12,342 bases of DNA. Source: Betaproteobacteria bacterium (GTDB taxonomy: Bacteria > Pseudomonadota > Gammaproteobacteria > Burkholderiales > Gallionellaceae). The notes under the pieces are model-generated. The model was not told the DNA's origin, made no database searches, and saw only the letters and a list, made by a program, of their open reading frames with translations. Positions 1-6,332 of this stretch are shown here, in pieces (the first letter of the stretch is position 1; each line of letters opens with the position of its first letter). The position numbers and the translations under genes were made by a program. The DNA lies in contig JAGWMH010000029.1 in assembly GCA_028871775.1 (NCBI GenBank), positions 1 to 12,342 of the forward strand. The letters are read 5' to 3'.

Positions 1-384
1 GAAGGCCTGGTGGTGCCGGTGCTGCGCGACGTGAACCAGAAAGGCATCGTGCAACTGGCCAAGGAATTGGCCGAAATAAGCGGACGGGCGCGCGAGAAAA
101 AAATCACCGCCGCCGAGATGCAGGGCGGCTGCTTCACCATTTCCAGCCTCGGCGGCATCGGCGGCACGTCTTTCACGCCCATCATCAACGCACCGGAAGT
201 GGCGATTCTGGGCGTGTCCAGATCGAGCATGAAACCGGTGTGGAAGGACGGCAAATTCGAACCGCGCCTGATGCTGCCGCTGTCGCTGTCCTACGATCAC
301 CGCGTGATTGACGGCGCGGCGGGAGTGCGCTTCACCACCTATCTGGCGCAGGTGCTGTCGGATGTGCGCCGGCTGGCGCTGTAA
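1..384 (+). CDS. aceF: Pyruvate dehydrogenase E2 (dihydrolipoamide acetyltransferase), C-terminal end, partial
   Basis: This is the last 127 codons of an open frame that enters the window at base 1 already coding; the GTG at base 10 is not a real start. E2 transfers the acetyl group from lipoyl-lysine to coenzyme A in the cytoplasmic pyruvate dehydrogenase complex. The fragment is the end of the catalytic acyltransferase domain. The H-x-x-x-D-G active-site motif (DHRVIDGA) is at fragment residues 99-106, with the catalytic His at 100 and Asp at 104. Other E2 blocks such as [11 protein letters not shown] and [10 protein letters not shown] are clear, and the match is closer to AceF than to the 2-oxoglutarate enzyme SucB. 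The lipoyl and E1/E3-binding domains lie outside the window. It ends 3 bp before nadD; no terminator is visible. Confidence 0.93.
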   Translation, partial: EGLVVPVLRDVNQKGIVQLAKELAEISGRAREKKITAAEMQGGCFTISSLGGIGGTSFTPIINAPEVAILGVSRSSMKPVWKDGKFEPRLMLPLSLSYDHRVIDGAAGVRFTTYLAQVLSDVRRLAL

Positions 385-387
385 GCC

Positions 388-1056
388 ATGAGCATTGCAC
401 CGATTGGAATTCTGGGGGGAACCTTCGACCCCATCCACAACGGGCATCTGCGCCTGGCGCAGGAGGCGCTGGAGCAGTGCAACCTGGCCGCCGTGCGCTT
501 CATCCCCTGCGGCACGCCGCCGCACCGCGACGCGCCATACGCCAGCGCGCAACAGCGGCTGGATATGGTGCGCCTGGCAGTGCAAGACAACCCCGCATTC
601 GTGCTGGATAAACGCGAAATTCACCGCACCGATCCCTGTTACACGGTGGACACGCTCACTGCGCTGCGCGCCGAACTCGGTGCGCAACAACCGCTGTGCC
701 TGCTGATGGGAGGCGATGCTTTCCTGCTGCTGCACACCTGGCACGAGTGGAAAAAACTATTCGGGCTGGCGCACATCGTGGTCATGCAACGTGCGGGAGG
801 GCGTCCGCTGGGCAATGCCATGAACGAAGCCGACGTGGCACTGCGCAACGCGTACCAGACGCGTCTTGCTCCCTCCCCGCAACTGCTGCATGAATCGCCT
901 GCCGGGGCGATTCTGGTGGCGGACATGCCCGCGCTGGAAATTTCCGCCACCGGCATCCGCGCCCGCAACGCGCGCGGCCGGAATATCCATTACCTGCTGC
1001 CCGATGCGGTGGCCGATTACATTCAAATCCACGAACTATACGATGCTGAACATTGA
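388..1056 (+). CDS. nadD: Nicotinate-nucleotide adenylyltransferase
   Basis: NadD joins nicotinate mononucleotide to the adenylyl part of ATP, giving deamido-NAD, the shared step of de novo and salvage NAD synthesis in the cytoplasm. The 222-aa product fits the family length. The nucleotidyltransferase signature GGTFDPIHNGH is at residues 10-20 with the H-x-G-H pair at 17-20. The second ATP-binding signature, ISATGIR, is at residues 185-191. The ATG at 388 lies 3 bp after the aceF stop without an obvious ribosome binding site, so coupling to upstream translation is possible. The 3' end overlaps rsfS by 14 bp. The nadD-rsfS-rlmH order is widely conserved in Beta- and Gammaproteobacteria. Confidence 0.96.
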   Translation: MSIAPIGILGGTFDPIHNGHLRLAQEALEQCNLAAVRFIPCGTPPHRDAPYASAQQRLDMVRLAVQDNPAFVLDKREIHRTDPCYTVDTLTALRAELGAQQPLCLLMGGDAFLLLHTWHEWKKLFGLAHIVVMQRAGGRPLGNAMNEADVALRNAYQTRLAPSPQLLHESPAGAILVADMPALEISATGIRARNARGRNIHYLLPDAVADYIQIHELYDAEH

Positions 1057-1402
1057 AGAAAAAACCCGGGCCGTCGTGGCCGCGCTGGAAGACATCAAGG
1101 CCGTTGACATCACCGTGCTCGACACCAGCAAGCTCAGCTCGCTGTTCGAGCGCATGGTGATCGCCAGCGCCCAGTCCACGCGCCAGACCAAGGCGCTGGC
1201 CGACCACGTGGTGGTCAAGCTCAAGGAGCGCGGCGAAGAAGTTATTGGCATCGAGGGCGAGGAGGTCGGCGAGTGGATACTGGTCGACCTTGGCGAAGTG
1301 GTGGTGCACATCATGCAGCCCGCGGTGCGCGCCTACTATAACCTGGAAGAGTTGTGGAGCATGCAGCACCTGCCGCGCAACGCTCCGCACAAAACACCGT
1401 GA
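1043..1402 (+). CDS. rsfS: Ribosomal silencing factor RsfS (YbeB/Iojap family)
   Basis: RsfS binds ribosomal protein L14 on the large subunit and blocks subunit joining when nutrients are low. The protein is 119 aa starting [12 protein letters not shown]; this start gives the normal family length, whereas the open frame itself extends upstream to 866 inside nadD and would add 59 unrelated residues. Conserved family blocks are present: the D-I-x-x-L-D-x-S stretch near residues 23-30, the S-x-R-Q block followed by the [12 protein letters not shown] helix, and the [16 protein letters not shown] strand pair, followed by the aromatic YYNLEELW tail. The start lies inside nadD (14-bp overlap) with no clear ribosome binding site, which points to translational coupling. 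Confidence 0.93.
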   Translation: MLNIEEKTRAVVAALEDIKAVDITVLDTSKLSSLFERMVIASAQSTRQTKALADHVVVKLKERGEEVIGIEGEEVGEWILVDLGEVVVHIMQPAVRAYYNLEELWSMQHLPRNAPHKTP

Positions 1403-1421
1403 AGCTGCCGGCTCTTTCAGA

Positions 1422-1892
1422 ATGAAGCTGTTGGTGGTGGCTGTCGGGCACAAAATGCCGGACTGGATCAGCGCGGGCTTTAACGAATATGCCAAGCGCA
1501 TGCCGCGCGAGGCGAAAATTGAGCTGGTGGAAATCAGGCCGGAGCCGCGCACCACGGGCAAGAACGTAACGCAGATCATGGAAGCGGAAGCGCATCGCAT
1601 ACTTGCCGCCTTGCCGCAGGGCGTGCTGCGCATCGCGCTGGACGAACGCGGCAGTCATCTGACCACCAGACAACTGGCGCAGCAAATGCAGGGCTGGCTG
1701 AGCGGCGGGCGCGATGTGGCCTTCATCATCGGCGGCGCGGACGGGTTGCACGAGTCGGTGAAAAATGGGGTGCAACAGCTGTTGGCGTTGTCGGCCATGA
1801 CGCTGCCGCACGGCATGGTGCGCGTGCTGCTGGCGGAGCAGTTGTATCGGGCGCACAGTCTGTTGCACAATCACCCTTACCATCGCGAGTAG
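1422..1892 (+). CDS. rlmH: 23S rRNA (pseudouridine-1915-N3)-methyltransferase RlmH
   Basis: RlmH uses S-adenosylmethionine to methylate pseudouridine 1915 in helix 69 of 23S rRNA in assembled 70S ribosomes. The 156-aa product matches the family's usual 155 aa when started at the ATG at 1422 ([13 protein letters not shown]). The open frame extends upstream within rsfS, but that extension is unrelated to the family. SPOUT-fold marks are clear: LDERG in the middle, the glycine-rich FIIGGADGL cofactor loop, and the invariant tail AEQLYRA...NHPYHRE. It lies 19 bp after rsfS with only a weak ribosome binding site. The conserved pairing with rsfS places it in the same transcription unit. Confidence 0.96.
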   Translation: MKLLVVAVGHKMPDWISAGFNEYAKRMPREAKIELVEIRPEPRTTGKNVTQIMEAEAHRILAALPQGVLRIALDERGSHLTTRQLAQQMQGWLSGGRDVAFIIGGADGLHESVKNGVQQLLALSAMTLPHGMVRVLLAEQLYRAHSLLHNHPYHRE

Positions 1893-1923
1893 CGCAGCAC
1901 AATTTTATGGATAGAAGGTTCTT

Positions 1924-2544
1924 ATGAGCATCATCAAGCCGCGTATTTACCTTGCCTCGCAAAGCCCGCGCCGCCGCGAATTGCTGAAGCAGGTCGGGAT
2001 CAATTTCGAGATGCTGCTGTTGCGCTCCGATTCGCGCCGCATGGTGGACGCGGACGAAGCTCCGCTCGCGGACGAGCTGCCGGAAGAATATGTAAAACGC
2101 ATCTGCGAGGGCAAGGCGCGGGCCGGCTGGGATGCGCTGAAGTTCCGCAACCTGCCGCCTTTCCCGGTATTGGCCGCCGACACTACGGTGACGCTGGATG
2201 GCAGGATCCTCGGCAAGCCGCGTAACCGCGAAGAGGCCATCGCCATGCTGCGCCAGCTTTCCGGGCGCCAGCATCTGGTGCTGAGCGCGGTGGCGGCTGC
2301 CTTCGAGGAGCGCATTGAAATGCGCCTGAACGCCACCACCGTCACCTTTGCCGCATTAAGCGAGGAGCGCATCCACCGTTATCTGCTCACCAATGAGGGG
2401 CATGACAAGGCCGGCGCTTATGGCATCCAGGGCCAGGCCGCCGCCTTCGTGCAACACATCGAAGGCAGCTACTCCGGGGTGATGGGGTTGCCGCTGTACG
2501 AAACCGTCGAGCTGTTGCGCGCCTTCGGATTTCCCACGCCGTGA
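1924..2544 (+). CDS. maf: Maf/YhdE-type nucleoside triphosphate pyrophosphatase
   Basis: Maf proteins hydrolyse nucleoside triphosphates to monophosphates; the YhdE branch prefers dTTP and UTP and is thought to clean the nucleotide pool or affect septation. The 206-aa protein begins with the typical strand and loop ASQSPRRREL (SxSPRR at residues 12-17). It continues with AADTTVTLDG, LGKPRN, and the YhdE-type block DKAGAYGIQGQ followed by GSYSGVMGLPL. Those last blocks favour YhdE over YceF (m7GTP type). An AAGG ribosome binding site lies just before the ATG at 1924. The stop TGA at 2542-2544 overlaps the GTG start of rng in the GTGA arrangement, a pairing of maf and rng common in proteobacteria. 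Confidence 0.94.
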   Translation: MSIIKPRIYLASQSPRRRELLKQVGINFEMLLLRSDSRRMVDADEAPLADELPEEYVKRICEGKARAGWDALKFRNLPPFPVLAADTTVTLDGRILGKPRNREEAIAMLRQLSGRQHLVLSAVAAAFEERIEMRLNATTVTFAALSEERIHRYLLTNEGHDKAGAYGIQGQAAAFVQHIEGSYSGVMGLPLYETVELLRAFGFPTP

Positions 2545-3995
2545 GCGACGAAATCCTCATCAACGTCACGCCGCAGGAAATTCGCGTCGCCGTGATGCAA
2601 CAAGGGGCAGTGCAGGAGCTGCACATTGAACGCGGCAGCCAACTGGGCATGGTGAGCAACGTCTATGTCGGGCGCGTGAAACGCGTCCTGCCCGGCATGC
2701 AGTCCGCCTTCATTGACATCGGGCTGGAGCGTTCCGCATTCCTGCACGTTGCCGACATCTGGGAAAACCGCCACAACGGCGATGCCGCCAAGCCGATTGA
2801 GAAGGTGCTGTCCGAGGGGCAGAGCCTGCTGGTGCAGGTCATCAAGGATCCCATCGGCAGCAAGGGCGCCAGGCTATCCACCCAGATCAGCATCGCGGGC
2901 CGCCTGCTGGTGTACCTGCCGCAGGAATCGCATATCGGCGTGTCGCAGCGCATTGAAAGCGAAGCCGAGCGCGAGCTGTTGCGCGGCAGGCTGCAGCAAT
3001 TGCTGCCGGGCGATCACGGCGGCGGATACATCATCCGCACCATGGCAGAAGCCGCCTCGGACCGGGAATTGCTCGCCGACATCGAATATCTCGACAAGCT
3101 GTGGCGCATGCTGCAGGAACAGGCCAGAGTCTCGCCCGCCCCTTCGTTGCTGTATCAGGAGCTCAACATCAGCCTGCGCGTGCTGCGCGATTTCGTCAAT
3201 GAAGACACCACGCGCATCCTGGTGGATTCGCGCGAAACCTACCTGCGCATGGCGGCTTTTGCGCAGGACTACATCGCCGGGGTAAGCCCGCTGCTGGAAC
3301 ACTATGCCGGCGAGCGCCCGCTGTTTGACCTGTACGGCGTGGAAGATGAAATCGAACGTGCGCTGTCGCGCCGCGTGAACCTCAAGTCCGGCGGCTATCT
3401 CATCATCGACCAGACCGAGGCGCTGACCACCGTTGACGTGAACACCGGAGGTTTCGTCGGCGTGCGCAATTTTGACGACACCATCTTCAAGACCAATATG
3501 GAGGCTGCCCATGTCATCGCACGCCAGTTGCGCCTGCGCAACCTCGGCGGCATCATCATCTGCGATTTCATCGATATGGACAACCAGGAACACCGCAACG
3601 CCGTGCTGGAAGAATTCAGGAAAGCGCTGACGCGCGACCGCATGCGCATCACGGTGAACGGTTTCTCCGCACTGGGCCTGGTCGAAATGACGCGCAAGCG
3701 CACGCGCGAAAGCCTGGCGCATGTGCTGTGCGAACCCTGCCCCACCTGCCAGGGGCGCGGCGAGGTCAAGACCGCGCAGACCGTGTGCTACGAAATCCTG
3801 CGCGAGATCGTGCGTGAAGTGCGCCAGTTCAATGCGCGCGAATACCGTATCCTGGCCTCACAAAAAGTCATAGACCTGTTCCTTGATGAAGAATCACAAA
3901 GCCTGGCACAGCTTTCCGATTTCATCGGCAAGCCGGTTTCGCTGCAGGTGGAGAACCTGTACAACCAGGAGCAGTACGATGTCATCCTCATGTGA
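2541..3995 (+). CDS. rng: Ribonuclease G
   Basis: RNase G is a 5'-end-sensing endoribonuclease of the RNase E/G family that matures the 5' end of 16S rRNA and helps decay some mRNAs. The 484-aa length is close to the E. coli enzyme (489 aa), so this is RNase G rather than the much longer RNase E. The N-terminus (MSDEILINVTPQEIRVAV) is typical, followed by an S1-like domain (about residues 35-120). The catalytic metal-binding aspartates are in DVNTGGF (Asp299) and CDFIDM (Asp342), with the same 43-residue spacing as RNase E. A zinc-link Cys-x-x-Cys is at 400 and 403 in CEPCPTCQGRG. The GTG start overlaps the maf stop, suggesting coupled translation. It closes the housekeeping block. Confidence 0.96.
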   Translation: MSDEILINVTPQEIRVAVMQQGAVQELHIERGSQLGMVSNVYVGRVKRVLPGMQSAFIDIGLERSAFLHVADIWENRHNGDAAKPIEKVLSEGQSLLVQVIKDPIGSKGARLSTQISIAGRLLVYLPQESHIGVSQRIESEAERELLRGRLQQLLPGDHGGGYIIRTMAEAASDRELLADIEYLDKLWRMLQEQARVSPAPSLLYQELNISLRVLRDFVNEDTTRILVDSRETYLRMAAFAQDYIAGVSPLLEHYAGERPLFDLYGVEDEIERALSRRVNLKSGGYLIIDQTEALTTVDVNTGGFVGVRNFDDTIFKTNMEAAHVIARQLRLRNLGGIIICDFIDMDNQEHRNAVLEEFRKALTRDRMRITVNGFSALGLVEMTRKRTRESLAHVLCEPCPTCQGRGEVKTAQTVCYEILREIVREVRQFNAREYRILASQKVIDLFLDEESQSLAQLSDFIGKPVSLQVENLYNQEQYDVILM

Positions 3996-4007
3996 TTCCA
4001 TTATGAA

Positions 4008-4028
4008 ACCGCCCCGTAGGGTTGCGGT
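4008..4028 (+). terminator. Possible hairpin terminator after rng, without U-tract
   Basis: ACCGC-CCC (4008-4015), a GTA loop, then GGG, two unpaired T, and GCGGT (4019-4028) form an 8-bp GC-rich stem with one bulge, 13 bp after the rng stop. No run of T follows, so it does not meet the usual rho-independent pattern. It could be an mRNA 3'-end stabiliser or chance. It is the only hairpin I can point to between rng and nsrR. Confidence 0.3.
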
Positions 4029-4085
4029 CAAACGTCGATAGTATTTCAAGTAAAGACTTTGCTGCGCTTTCCCTGCCTTGCCAAT

Positions 4086-4114
4086 TTTTCAGGCGCGGGA
4101 TCACAGGTTATACT
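4086..4114 (+). promoter_or_regulatory. Putative sigma70 promoter of nsrR
   Basis: A good -10 box, TATACT (4109-4114), stands 17 bp after a moderate -35, TTTTCA (4086-4091). It would start transcription about 45 bp before the nsrR ATG. I see no NsrR-type inverted repeat over this promoter, which would fit a regulator that is not strongly self-repressed. The call rests on pattern matching only. Confidence 0.5.
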
Positions 4115-4168
4115 AGGCGCACGGAGCCACCCTGATTTCTATTTTTAACCAGCCTGAAAAACGACGTT

Positions 4169-4645
4169 ATGCAGCTTACCCAGTACACTGACTATTCCTT
4201 GCGGGTCTTGATCTACCTGGCCAAGAAAACCGAAGACTTGTCCACGGTTTCCGAAATTGCCGAGTACCACGGCATTTCGCGCAACCATCTGGTCAAGGTC
4301 ATCCACAACCTCGCCCTCAAGGGCTTTATCCTGACCACGCGCGGCAGGAATGGCGGCATGAGGCTGTCCCGCCCGCCATCAAAGATTATCCTGGGCGACG
4401 TGATACGCAACACTGAACCCAACTTCGATATTGCCGAATGCTTCAACGCTACAAATAACTGCTGTGTCATTACCCACAACTGCGGCCTGAAATCGATATT
4501 CCACGAGGCGCAGATGGGCTTTATCAAGGCGATGGATAAATACACCCTGGCCGATGCGGTGGTCCGCGACAATTTGATGAGCAAGCCCATCAGCCTGCCC
4601 TTCCCTGCAAGAAGCGGTCAACCCTGCAAAAATAATGCATTATAA
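4169..4645 (+). CDS. nsrR: Rrf2-family nitric-oxide-sensing repressor, NsrR-like
   Basis: NsrR is a dimeric [Fe-S] repressor that releases its operators when nitric oxide reacts with the cluster, turning on NO-protection genes. The 158-aa protein starts MQLTQYTDYSLRVLIYLA, very close to E. coli NsrR. A winged helix-turn-helix covers about residues 25-65 (SEIAEYHGISRNHLVKVIHNL, then the wing RGRNGGMRL). Asp8, the non-cysteine cluster ligand known from NsrR, is present. Candidate cysteine ligands are Cys91, Cys98/99 and Cys105; Cys99-x5-Cys105 keeps the E. coli spacing, while the first gap is two residues longer and an extra Cys98 is present. The upstream ribosome binding site is weak. Its last codons lie inside the AT-rich operator region of the next operon. 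IscR or RsrR types are less likely given the N-terminus and context. Confidence 0.87.
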   Translation: MQLTQYTDYSLRVLIYLAKKTEDLSTVSEIAEYHGISRNHLVKVIHNLALKGFILTTRGRNGGMRLSRPPSKIILGDVIRNTEPNFDIAECFNATNNCCVITHNCGLKSIFHEAQMGFIKAMDKYTLADAVVRDNLMSKPISLPFPARSGQPCKNNAL

Positions 4646-4675
4646 AACTTGCATTATAAATACATTATATTAAAA
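4632..4675 (+). promoter_or_regulatory. NsrR operator array and promoter region of the DUF2249-FmdE-hemerythrin operon
   Basis: This AT-rich stretch holds a perfect 12-bp palindrome (ATAATGCATTAT, 4632-4643), two exact direct copies of TGCATTATAAA (4636-4646 and 4650-4660) and a third degenerate copy starting TACATTATA (4661). TTGCATTA-T-AAATACAT at 4649-4665 fits the known NsrR operator form ATGYATTT-n-AAATRCAT at 14 of 16 arm positions. A -10-like TATATT (4666-4671) abuts it, and an alternative pairing is TTGCAT (4649-4654) with AAAATT (4672-4677) at 17 bp. In either case a bound repressor would cover the promoter. The array starts within the last codons of nsrR. The repeats are observed; NsrR binding is inferred. 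Confidence 0.65.
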
Positions 4676-4720
4676 TTCGCCTCTGGCACTAGCCAATAAC
4701 CAATCCAAAAGGAGTAAACC

Positions 4721-4978
4721 ATGTCCCAACCCCACCTGCATCTGCAAGCAGACGCCATCTATAACTTCGACGCGCGCGGCATAGCCAAACGTTTCCGCCA
4801 CGCGGCCATCTTCGGTGCGCTGGATGCGCTGCAAGGCGGCGAAACCATGCGCTTCGTCAATGACCATGATCCTTTGCCTCTGCTGGCGCAATTGCAGCAG
4901 CGTTACGGCGAGAAAGTCACCATTCAGTATCTGGTGCGCGAACCCGGCCAGATCGTGATCGACTTCGCGCGTCAATAA
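4721..4978 (+). CDS. DUF2249 domain protein (NDHDP type)
   Basis: This is a small cytoplasmic protein of 85 aa, almost entirely one DUF2249 domain. The conserved N-terminal strand is seen as YNFDARGI, followed by a helix (ALDALQGGE), the family signature FVNDHDPLPLL, and a C-terminal strand pair ending in VIDFARQ. DUF2249 proteins have no settled biochemical role; they often occur beside hemerythrins, NnrS and denitrification or NO-stress genes, and the His/Asp-rich NDHDP loop has been suspected of metal or redox work. A strong ribosome binding site, AAAAGGAG (4707-4714), lies 6 bp before the ATG, the best in this operon. It is the first gene after the NsrR-like operator array. Confidence 0.82.
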   Translation: MSQPHLHLQADAIYNFDARGIAKRFRHAAIFGALDALQGGETMRFVNDHDPLPLLAQLQQRYGEKVTIQYLVREPGQIVIDFARQ

Positions 4979-5010
4979 CGCCGAGAAAGCGCCCATTGGA
5001 GCCAGCCACC

Positions 5011-5619
5011 ATGCCATACCCGGCTTTTTATAATTCGGTGCCCACCATCACGCTGCATGACCCCCTGGCCGAAGTGCTGGGGGCACGCACGGACGGCCTG
5101 TTGGAATATAGTTATCTCGATGTGGTAAAACTGGCGGGGCATTCCTGTCCCACGGTAGCAGGCGCCTATCTGATGACGCTCAAGGCGCTGGCGTTCCTGT
5201 ACGGCGAGGACATTCCCACCCGCGGCAACATCCGGGTGGCGTTTCGCGATGACCAGAGCAGCGGAGTTACCGGCGTCATCGCCAATGTGGTCAGCCAGCT
5301 CACCGGGGCGGCCGGAGATGGCGGCTTCAAGGGTCTTGCGGGAAAATTCAAACGTAGCGGGCTGCTGTCATTCAATGCCGGGATTGAGGGCATGATACGC
5401 TTTGAACGGGTTGACCGGCTATGTGCAGTGGAGACAGACTACCACCCGGAGCAGGTGCCGTCCGACGAGAGCATGTTTTCGCTGCTGCAAGGCCTCCTCT
5501 CCCAGCGCGCCCAGCCGGGAGACCAGGCCGCTTTTGCGGCGATGTGGCAGAACAGGGTGCGGCGCATCCTGATCGACCACATTGACGATCCCGCCCTGGT
5601 AACCCTTGCACCACGATAA
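5011..5619 (+). CDS. FmdE-like protein, stand-alone, function unknown
   Basis: The product is 202 aa with no signal peptide or membrane segment, so it is probably cytoplasmic. Residues 41-60 (LAGHSCPTVAGAYLMTLKAL) match the FmdE-type motif G-H-x-C-P, named after subunit E of formylmethanofuran dehydrogenase; His44 and Cys46 are candidate metal ligands. A glycine-rich segment follows at about 84-111 (SSGVTGVIANVVSQLTGA, then GDGGFKGLAGKF). The C-terminal zinc finger found in some FmdE proteins is absent; the only other cysteine is Cys138. There are no methanofuran-pathway genes here, so a role in C1 metabolism is not implied. The ATG at 5011 is preferred over an in-frame TTG at 4996 because GGAG (4998-5001) is well spaced for it. 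The gene sits 32 bp after the DUF2249 gene in the same operon. Family assignment is by motif; the function is unknown. Confidence 0.68.
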   Translation: MPYPAFYNSVPTITLHDPLAEVLGARTDGLLEYSYLDVVKLAGHSCPTVAGAYLMTLKALAFLYGEDIPTRGNIRVAFRDDQSSGVTGVIANVVSQLTGAAGDGGFKGLAGKFKRSGLLSFNAGIEGMIRFERVDRLCAVETDYHPEQVPSDESMFSLLQGLLSQRAQPGDQAAFAAMWQNRVRRILIDHIDDPALVTLAPR

Positions 5620-5643
5620 TTCGAACCAACCAGAAGGACTATT

Positions 5644-6078
5644 ATGCAGACCATCACCGAATACCTGTCCGCAGAGCACCGGCACTGTGATGACCTGTTC
5701 GCCGACGCTGAAGCGGCAGCGGCCGCAGACGACCTGGACGCCGCGCAGGCCGGATTCGCCGCTTTCCATCAGGGGATGGAGCACCATCTGTCCAGGGAAG
5801 AAAACGTCATGTTCCCCGCCTTCGAGCATGCCATGGGCAGCAGCATGGGGCCCACCAGCGTGATGCGCATGGAACATGAACAGATGCGCGAGCTGTTTGC
5901 CGAGATGCAGGCGGCACTCGACGCGAAAGACACCAGCACCTACGCCGGGCTGGCGGAAACCCTGCTGGTGCTGATGCAACAGCACAACTTCAAGGAAGAG
6001 CAGATGCTCTACCAGATGGCGGACCGCACGCTGGGTGACCGTGAAGAGATCATCCGGCAGATGGAAGCGCTGCCATAG
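5644..6078 (+). CDS. Hemerythrin HHE domain protein
   Basis: This 144-aa protein is one four-helix hemerythrin-like domain, expected to bind a non-heme di-iron centre in the cytoplasm. Candidate ligands are His12 in helix 1, His48 with Glu52 (H-x-x-x-E), His78 in the MEHEQM helix, and His114 with Glu118 (second H-x-x-x-E). This is the usual set for the HHE family. Bacterial relatives bind O2 or NO, supply iron, or repair iron-sulfur clusters (as RIC/YtfE does), but the Cys-rich N-terminal domain of YtfE is missing. Ribosome binding site AAGGA (5634-5638) is 5 bp before the ATG. It is 24 bp downstream of the FmdE-like gene and upstream of a second DUF2249 gene, consistent with a joint role in NO or oxygen handling. 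Confidence 0.88.
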   Translation: MQTITEYLSAEHRHCDDLFADAEAAAAADDLDAAQAGFAAFHQGMEHHLSREENVMFPAFEHAMGSSMGPTSVMRMEHEQMRELFAEMQAALDAKDTSTYAGLAETLLVLMQQHNFKEEQMLYQMADRTLGDREEIIRQMEALP

Positions 6079-6098
6079 CACCGCCATAACACCATAGC

Positions 6099-6332
6099 AT
6101 GACGGCAGAACCCGCAAACACCACGATCGAGCTGGATGTGCGCGACCTTGAGCCGCCCGAGCCGATGCAGCAGGCGCTAGCCGCACTGGCCGTGCTCAAG
6201 CCGGGTCAACAGTTGCGCATGCTGCTGCACCGCGAACCTTTTCCGCTTTACGCCATGTTGCGCGAACGCGGCTTCACCTACCGCACCACCCCACTGGCCG
6301 ACGGCAACTACGAGATCATGATCCGGCCATGA
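6099..6332 (+). CDS. DUF2249 domain protein (HREP type)
   Basis: This 77-aa protein is a second, divergent DUF2249 domain. The N-terminal signature is complete here (LDVRDLEPPEPMQQALAAL, about residues 12-30), followed by the loop HREPFPLYAML in place of the NDHDP loop of the first copy, and a closing strand NYEIMIRP. It therefore represents another branch of the family rather than a recent duplicate. It starts 20 bp after the hemerythrin stop, with no visible ribosome binding site in the short gap of CCATAGCA-like repeats. Its stop overlaps the ATG of the membrane-protein gene (ATGA), suggesting coupled translation. The role is unknown; a partnership with hemerythrin or the membrane protein is inferred from position. 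Confidence 0.8.
   Translation: MTAEPANTTIELDVRDLEPPEPMQQALAALAVLKPGQQLRMLLHREPFPLYAMLRERGFTYRTTPLADGNYEIMIRP

Noticed and set aside
782..1633. 283-codon minus-strand open frame across nadD, rsfS and rlmH
   Set aside because: It lies antisense to three well-recognised genes, has arginine/histidine-rich low-quality composition and shows no family motif.
2874..3722. 282-codon minus-strand open frame inside rng
   Set aside because: Shadow of the RNase G frame in GC-rich DNA; no domain is recognisable.
4078..4083. TTGCCA as -35 of the nsrR promoter
   Set aside because: It is 25 bp from the TATACT box, too far; TTTTCA at 17 bp fits better.
3996..4168. A small gene in the rng-nsrR gap
   Set aside because: No start with a ribosome binding site and plausible coding sequence is seen; only a weak hairpin and a promoter are supported.
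4996..5010. TTG at 4996 as start of the FmdE-like gene
   Set aside because: The ATG at 5011 has GGAG at a suitable distance, which would lie inside the coding region if TTG were used.
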